Source: Hevea brasiliensis (Eukaryota; Streptophyta; Magnoliopsida; Malpighiales; Euphorbiaceae). Taken from it: a stretch of DNA of 64,000 nt. Shown one piece after another: positions 58,482-64,000 of this stretch (position 1 is the stretch's first letter; the number at the start of each line of letters is the position of its first letter). A model generated the notes under the pieces. It was not told the DNA's origin. It saw only the letters and a list, made by a program, of their open reading frames with translations, and made no database searches. The position numbers were made by a program, and so were the translations under genes. The stretch is taken from assembly GCF_030052815.1 (NCBI RefSeq), contig NC_079502.1, positions 33,472,050-33,536,049 of the forward strand, written 5' to 3'.

Positions 58482-60499
58482 TCAGTTTTTGAAGCTTAAC
58501 TTTACTATTCCATTAAGTACTGTTACAGTGGGAATTTGAGGAAATGGTAAACATGAAAGTTGTTCCTTATTTTGTCTAGTTGAATTTTCTTTTTTGAATC
58601 ACTCCATTTAGAGTTTTGTAGCTCAAGTTATGGCCAAAATAAGTTTACTGTTCACGTGTACTGTTCATGCTGCAATTTTGGGTTTTGGCAGATTTTGGTC
58701 CAACTTTGGTCAGTAGTTTGATCAAGTTAAGTTCATAATTTGGTCTAACTTTCTTCATATGAAATGTTCTACCATGCCTTAGGTTTCCATCGGTTCAAGA
58801 ATCGCCTAAATCCAAGTTTTCTAGAGAGAGTTATAGTCCTCCAAACATTACTGCTCAAATGAAAATCTGCAGAGTTGCAGGTTTGATAACTCAACTTTGC
58901 CCAATAATTTGAATGGGTTAATGGCATAATTTGGGGTGATGTTCTTCATGAAAGTTGTTTGTCTATATCCTATCTTGTTGCTGTAAAAATGTCTGGTCAA
59001 TTGACCATATCTACAGTGAGTTATGGCCAAATGAACAGTTACTGTTCATTTGGTCATTTCTGCAGGTGCTGGTTGCAGGGTATCCGGAATGGGGCCAACT
59101 TTTAGTCCTCTTGCTTTGGTCTTTTGGGCATGGTTTCTTCAGCAAAAATGTGCCATTACAAGCCTAGTTTCATGTCCAATTGGCCAAACACCAATTGGAC
59201 CAACACAGCCCAAGATATGGCAGTCCAAGTGGACTGAAATTTCAGTCACCCTGCTGCACTCATGGGGCAGCCTGCCCATTTCACTTTGCCATGCAATAAT
59301 TCACTCCTAATTATGGTCAACTTACCTCAAATGGTCACTAATTGACTATTAGAATGTTCTTTAATAATTTCATAAGCAAAGTCAAATTTTCACTCCTAAA
59401 CCCTAGCTCAAAGTCATGGTTTTTACAATTTCTTTAGTTAACTCTTTCATTCTTGTATATATATATGTATACACTCTAAAGATAATCTCCAATTCACTCT
59501 AAGTCCATTAATACAATCAAACTCATTCCTTCCTAGGGCTGCCGAAAATTCATAGGGTCCATATACATAGATTCCATTCATTTAATTCACAAAACCTTAC
59601 TCACTTTAAGTCTTTAACATGAATTAAAAGAGATTTAAGTATAAATAGGCACTAACCTTGAATAGGGAAGAATTTCAAACTACCCAAACTCCTTCTTTCT
59701 TCTTCTTTTGGCTGCCTAGAGGTTACTCAAGTTGCTAGGTTAATTTTTTGTGAAGCTAGGTTACGATTTTGTTGGGTAGAAATGGGTGAATCAAGCTTTG
59801 AAAAACTTGAATATACTTAGCTATGGAAGAAGAGGTTCACATCCAAATGAAGAAGAAGAACCAGAAAATTTGTCTCTTCATTTGTCATTTTTCTCTTTTT
59901 AATTTGGCTTGTTGGGTTGTGATTGGTGGAAGCCTTCCAAATGACATCATGTGATGTCATACTTAGGTTTTTCTTTCATTTTCTTTTCTTCTTTTCTCTA
60001 CTCATTTTCACTTTAATTTTTAGTAATATTTATTCATATTTTGTCATATTAATTATTTACTTAACTGGATAAGTCGGCCAAAAATCGCCTCTGAAGGCGA
60101 AATGACCAAAATGCCCTCCGTTTGGCTTAACGGGTCAAAATTGGCTGTACCGATTGAAAAATTTTTCTAAATATTTTCTTGGCATTCTAATGCCATGGAA
60201 ACCTCAATAACCCTTCTCTGGAGTCCCAAAAATTATTTTATGAATTTTTTTTCGGGTCTAGGGCTCCTCGTTGCAAGAACTGCAACTTACCTCTGGTTAC
60301 CCATCGCTTGGGCACTGGCTCATTTGACTTGGTTGTATTTTATTTCTAAAATTTTTCCTAAATTTTTCTTATTAATATTTGAGTTAATTTTGGTTCTTGA
60401 CTTTAGTTTAAATATTTTTCCGGACGTTCTAGCTGTCCGGACCGACACCGGTCGCCGGAACAGTAGAATGTACGGAGTGGCTACCGGGAGGGTGTTACA
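58482..60499. repeat. Right arm of the 2-kb inverted repeat
   Basis: It ends GGAGGGTGTTACA, the mirror of the LTR start at 56384. The five bases after it are GATTA, not GATAC, so this end is internal and not the element border. Confidence 0.85.
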
Positions 60500-62463
60500 G
60501 ATTACTTGAAACATGAAAAATAAGTCACCTAATTGATGTGAATAAATAGTTAGTGCTTATATGCCTATCACAAAAGGAATTCATAAAATATTAGTACCTC
60601 AACTTGAAATATAAAATTTGTAATTACATAAGTAGATTCTTGAATGTATAAATGAGAAAGGAAAAATGGTATAAAAGGATAATTGATGTGAATTGTGATC
60701 AATATGAATAACATAATGAATAAATAAATAAACCATATTAATATATAAATGAGACATTAGTTCTCATTATTGTAGAGAGGAGGAGTATTTCGAGTAAAAT
60801 GGTATAAAAGGATAATTGATGTGAATTGTGATCATATAAATGATCAAATGAATGTATGAATTATAATTGAAATTTATCATGAAATAATAAAGTCATAAAA
60901 CACAATATATTAATTAATATTTAATGATATTATGTGCCCTTGTATTACCTAGACATGTGTGTCAGATTGGATAGTTTGACATGCCAATAGGGTATTGTTT
61001 TAGCAATACTGCAAAAAGGCTTTATGCCTGTATTCATGGCTTTATGCCCGTATTCATGGCTTTATGCCCACATTCATGGCATTATGCCAACATTCATGGC
61101 TTCTATGCCTGATTATGTGTTATCATGGCTTTCTAGCCATATTGACTGCATACGTGGTTGACGTTCTGCGTCCCATGGTATGACGGCCCGAGGCACTAAG
61201 GTGTCCAGTGCCAACGACCCGTTATCCAGTTTAGTCAGCCTGTCATAGGTTACTTGGGCAGTGAAATTTATTGAGATAAGTTAAGAATATTAGCAATTTA
61301 AAATATTAGAAATTAAATAAAATAAATGAGTAAGATGACCTAAAATAAATTAGAATAGTTATTTATTAGAAAGAATCGAAATGAACTGGACAGATATTAA
61401 AATTTACTTATTATGAGATAATCTGAGACAACCTAGCAAGTATTGGGAAAATGCTAAAAGATTAGCAAAGAAAATTATAAAATAAACAAATATTGTAAAT
61501 GAGACTTATATAATAATATAAGCATAAATTTATTATTTTCAGATCATTTTTTTTTCTTGTATATTATTACTGTACATTGGCGAAATAAACGCTTCCAAAG
61601 AAGACTAAATTAGGATAAAACATATTAAATTTTAGAAACCGCATGTGAAGTATAAATAGATCTTAATTATTTGAATGATGTTTTATTTCTATCTTTATTT
61701 GTATATTATTTCCTTGTTATATTATTACACCACTAAGCAGCAATGCTTAGCACGATGGAATTGTTTCCTCGCGCAAGTACTGAAGCTAGAACCCACTGGA
61801 CGTTTGACTGGAAATTTTGAGATTTCAGATCTGCAGAGTGTCAAAGGTTGTCACCTCCTCAGCAATGCATGTAGATAGGGCTCACATTAAGCATATCATG
61901 TATTTTGTGTATGTTAATTATTTCTTATATTGTAATATAAATTAGCAAATTGTAATTAATTTGTATATCATGTAAATTATGAAATTTTGTAATTATTTTG
62001 TAAATTATGTAAATTAAGGAAATTTGAAAATTTTGCTTATGTAAATTGAGAATGTTTACATATGAATTGAGTACGAATGGAAATGTATGGAAATGATTAT
62101 GAAATTGAGTTATATGAATGAGATGTGAATTATGAGATGAATGATTGAGAAATGAAATTGAAAAATATTGAGATTTGATAGTGGAGTTTGAGAGTGATGA
62201 GATAAAAATATTGGAAGTGTTTTTCACAGGTTCCGAAGAACTGTTTTCTCCATTTTTAGCCGGTACTCCGCTGGATTTTCTTTAAAATTTTCGGAACCTC
62301 AAATAAATAATAATTTTGATAAATGGCTTAAATAAATTATATTCCATAAACTATATTCAAAACTATGAAAAAAAAAATTAATTAAGGAAAAAAATATAGT
62401 GTGACGGTACACCATGTGACATATCTTACCTGGATATACTGTAGACGGGTAAGGGGTGTCACA
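60500..62463 (+). other. Distal part of the 6.1-kb solo LTR
   Basis: AT-rich and gene-free. It has a minisatellite at about 61010-61115 with five near-copies of a 23-24 base unit based on CATGGCTTTATGCC, and a GGTGTCACA end. Confidence 0.6.
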
Positions 62464-62700
62464 GATACTGGCACTCCATGCAGTTTTACAATCTCATTTA
62501 TGTACAATCTAGCCAATCTCTCCAACTATAGTCCATCAGGACTGGCAAAAAGTGAGCTGACTTGGTTAGTCTATTAACTATGACCCATACTGCATCATGA
62601 CTATTCTGTGTCCTCGGAAATCTCATCACAAAATCCATAGTTATTCGTTCCCTTACAATGTTTCATAGGGTGCCGTTTGTATGCTAGCTTGATACTTATT
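62464..62700 (-). pseudogene. Integrase core, N-terminal part, of the Tekay-like element
   Basis: On the minus strand MDFVMRFPRTQNSHDAVWVI and VNRLTKSAHFLPV are the start of a chromovirus integrase core, with the first catalytic Asp in MDF. It continues through a damaged stretch to HGVPVS at the insertion point of the solo LTR. Stops occur in the damaged stretch. Confidence 0.8.
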
Positions 62701-63626
62701 ATTGTATACAAATTCTGTTAGTGTGAGGTATCTGTCCCATCTCCCCTCGGATTCAAGGACACAAGTTCTCAGTATATTCTCGAGGGCTTATTACATTTTA
62801 CAGGTTATTATTATCATTTCATTTCATTATTTATAGAAACTCAATGAGTTTCAGAATTTACCTGAATCACTTGTTTCGACTGTCCATCCGTCTGAGGATG
62901 ATAAGTCATACTAATATCTCTAAACTTATAGCAATTACTATGGTACAGGTAGTTCACATTATTGTAACTGAGTTACTGACTTCAGCTACTTTACAAGTGT
63001 AGTCTTTTGACAGGCTAGTTCTGAAGTTTTAAATTTCTGACTAAAATTTTCACATTTATTTCCAGTAATAGCACTCTATTCGAGCGTAACTGTATCAATT
63101 TATAGATTACTTACAAATATGCTTATTTTATTGTACCACGAGGAAGCACGTATCTTTACACAATAATCCTGTGTCGGTACTGTAATCTGCAGCTTACAAT
63201 ACAAACATCGAGAACATTACATAGTCACTATATTATAACCTCATGGACTAGGTTTTCTAACATCTTATCTTTCTCGAATCCACTAATATCCTAAACCGAT
63301 TCTGATTACAATATCCCTTGACAATTACTAGCAGTAATATCTTTGCCCTCATCTAGAGCAATTCTATTACTGTAACTTACTTTTAGGTCCTCTTGCCTTA
63401 CATTAAGTAGGCTCGCCAATTAGCTTTATAATTTATAGTGTGTTAGAAAATACTTTTAGCTAACAATTCTTCCAAAATTAATGTAAATCATACTTGTTAT
63501 TATAGTTTTTATCTTAAAGGACCAGTCACTAATATATCAACATTCATTCCCATGTAAAGGAATAGCAACAGAACATATAGTTCTAACATTAGCACACAAC
63601 TAAGTAGTGATGGGATAAAATAATAA
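62701..63626 (-). other. Scrambled internal region of the Tekay-like element
   Basis: RT and RNase H are not recognisable. Near 62875-62920 the minus strand reads YHPQTDGQSKQVIQ, an integrase motif already present near 56260, so sequence from another copy has been joined here. The remainder is too decayed to read. Confidence 0.45.
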
Positions 63627-64000
63627 CTAATTGTTTCTTTCAAAAATTAAGAACTTACCAACAGCTACATTTGAAGTTTCTGTTCTTTCCCCTTGGCGCA
63701 TAGTGGACGCTCTGATTAGTGCACTACTATATTTGGGTTGATTCACTGTGTTATGGTGGTGAGGAGTACCAACTCTATTTTTATCTCGACTCTGACTGAC
63801 TGTCTGTGAACTCCGGAGAGCATATCGAGGTGCTCTAATACAATATCTAACAAAGTGTCCAAGCTTTCCACAATTGTAGCAGACTCCAGAGGCCTTATGA
63901 CAAATACCTCCATATAGCTTACCACAAACATGGTAGAAACGGGAAGAATAGGAACTTCTGGTTGTTCGACGACTAGATCTTGGTGTTCTCTGCCCTGATA
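63627..64000 (-). pseudogene. gag C-terminus with zinc knuckle (Tekay-like), cut by window edge
   Basis: An open frame enters from the right edge and ends at TAG (63627-63629). It contains CGKLYGGICHKASGVCYNCG and then KLGHFVRYC, which includes an intact CCHC knuckle (CYNCGKLGHFVRYC) preceded by the extra Cys pair usual in chromovirus gag. The start and the capsid part lie outside the window. Since pol is broken I list it as a relic. Confidence 0.8.

Larger units (their letters stand above)
56384..62463 (+). mobile_element. Solo LTR of 6.1 kb containing a large inverted repeat
   Basis: It begins TGTAACACCCTC and ends GGGGTGTCACA, with GATAC on both sides inside the integrase gene of the Tekay-like element. 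Its first bases match the LTR start of that lineage (GTCCGGACAGCTAG block), in plus orientation. The portion 56384-60499 is a nearly complete palindrome, and 60500-62463 appears to be the normal distal part of the LTR. No coding domain is seen. ORFs at 56362-56781 and 60195-60509 are mirror images within the palindrome arms. Confidence 0.75.

Noticed and set aside
56384..60499. Foldback or MITE-type DNA transposon
   Set aside because: Ends are LTR-type TG/CA, the arms match LTR modules, and the target duplication brackets the larger 56384-62463 unit instead.
61675..61878. 67-codon ORF in the 6.1-kb solo LTR
   Set aside because: No domain and no conserved counterpart; likely chance.

Overview
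The window is plant nuclear DNA, almost certainly from a eudicot, and consists of transposable elements. I find no host gene, rRNA or tRNA gene. The evidence is plant-type LTR retrotransposons of three lineages (SIRE-like Ty1/copia, Tekay-like chromovirus and Ogre/Tat Ty3/gypsy), plant-type TATA boxes and introns, and an AT-rich, heavily nested layout typical of heterochromatin. I cannot name the species.

Layout from the left. Positions 1-2103 are part of a Tekay-type LTR (minus orientation) cut by the window edge. It is interrupted at 2104 by a decayed Tat-like LTR (2104-2302, continuing 12387-14609). That LTR was entered by a 1.9-kb solo LTR (2303-4044 plus 12195-12386, target duplication AAAAT). 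The solo LTR was in turn entered by a dead SIRE-like copia element on the minus strand (4045-12189, duplication ATTAT). Next comes a 4-kb Tekay-type solo LTR (14615-15498 plus 38413-41577, duplication TCGCT), split by a 22.9-kb Ogre-type element (15499-38407, duplication ACGAC).

The Ogre element carries LTRs of 5454 and 5310 bp, a tRNA-Arg-type primer site, ORF1, gag, protease with G-patch, an intron, RT, two RNase H domains and integrase. Several in-frame stops break the reading frames. Two parts stand out. First, the U3 part of each LTR holds an antisense gene with its own TATA box and a 61-nt intron that splices in frame. It encodes a 606-residue protein with a Transposase_28-like domain and a coiled coil. 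It is open in the 5' LTR and dead in the 3' LTR. Second, between integrase and the polypurine tract lie six copies of a small hairpin with an A4 bulge and mostly GNRA loops. Their stems differ in sequence but still pair. A 14-copy 60-bp tandem array follows.

From 41578 to 51617 there are decayed copia remnants: a minus-strand LTR and gag-pol relic, and two related plus-strand LTRs of about 2.1 kb. From 51618 to the right edge is a minus-strand Tekay-like element: its 3' LTR (51618-55466), then chromodomain and integrase, then gag at the edge. Its integrase is split by a 6.1-kb solo LTR (56384-62463, duplication GATAC) whose first two thirds form a large inverted repeat with arms near 2 kb.

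The nesting gives a relative order of insertions. The two Ogre LTRs differ by about ten bases in the first 455 by eye. The copia LTRs differ by roughly eight in the first 100, so the copia insertion looks clearly older than the Ogre insertion.
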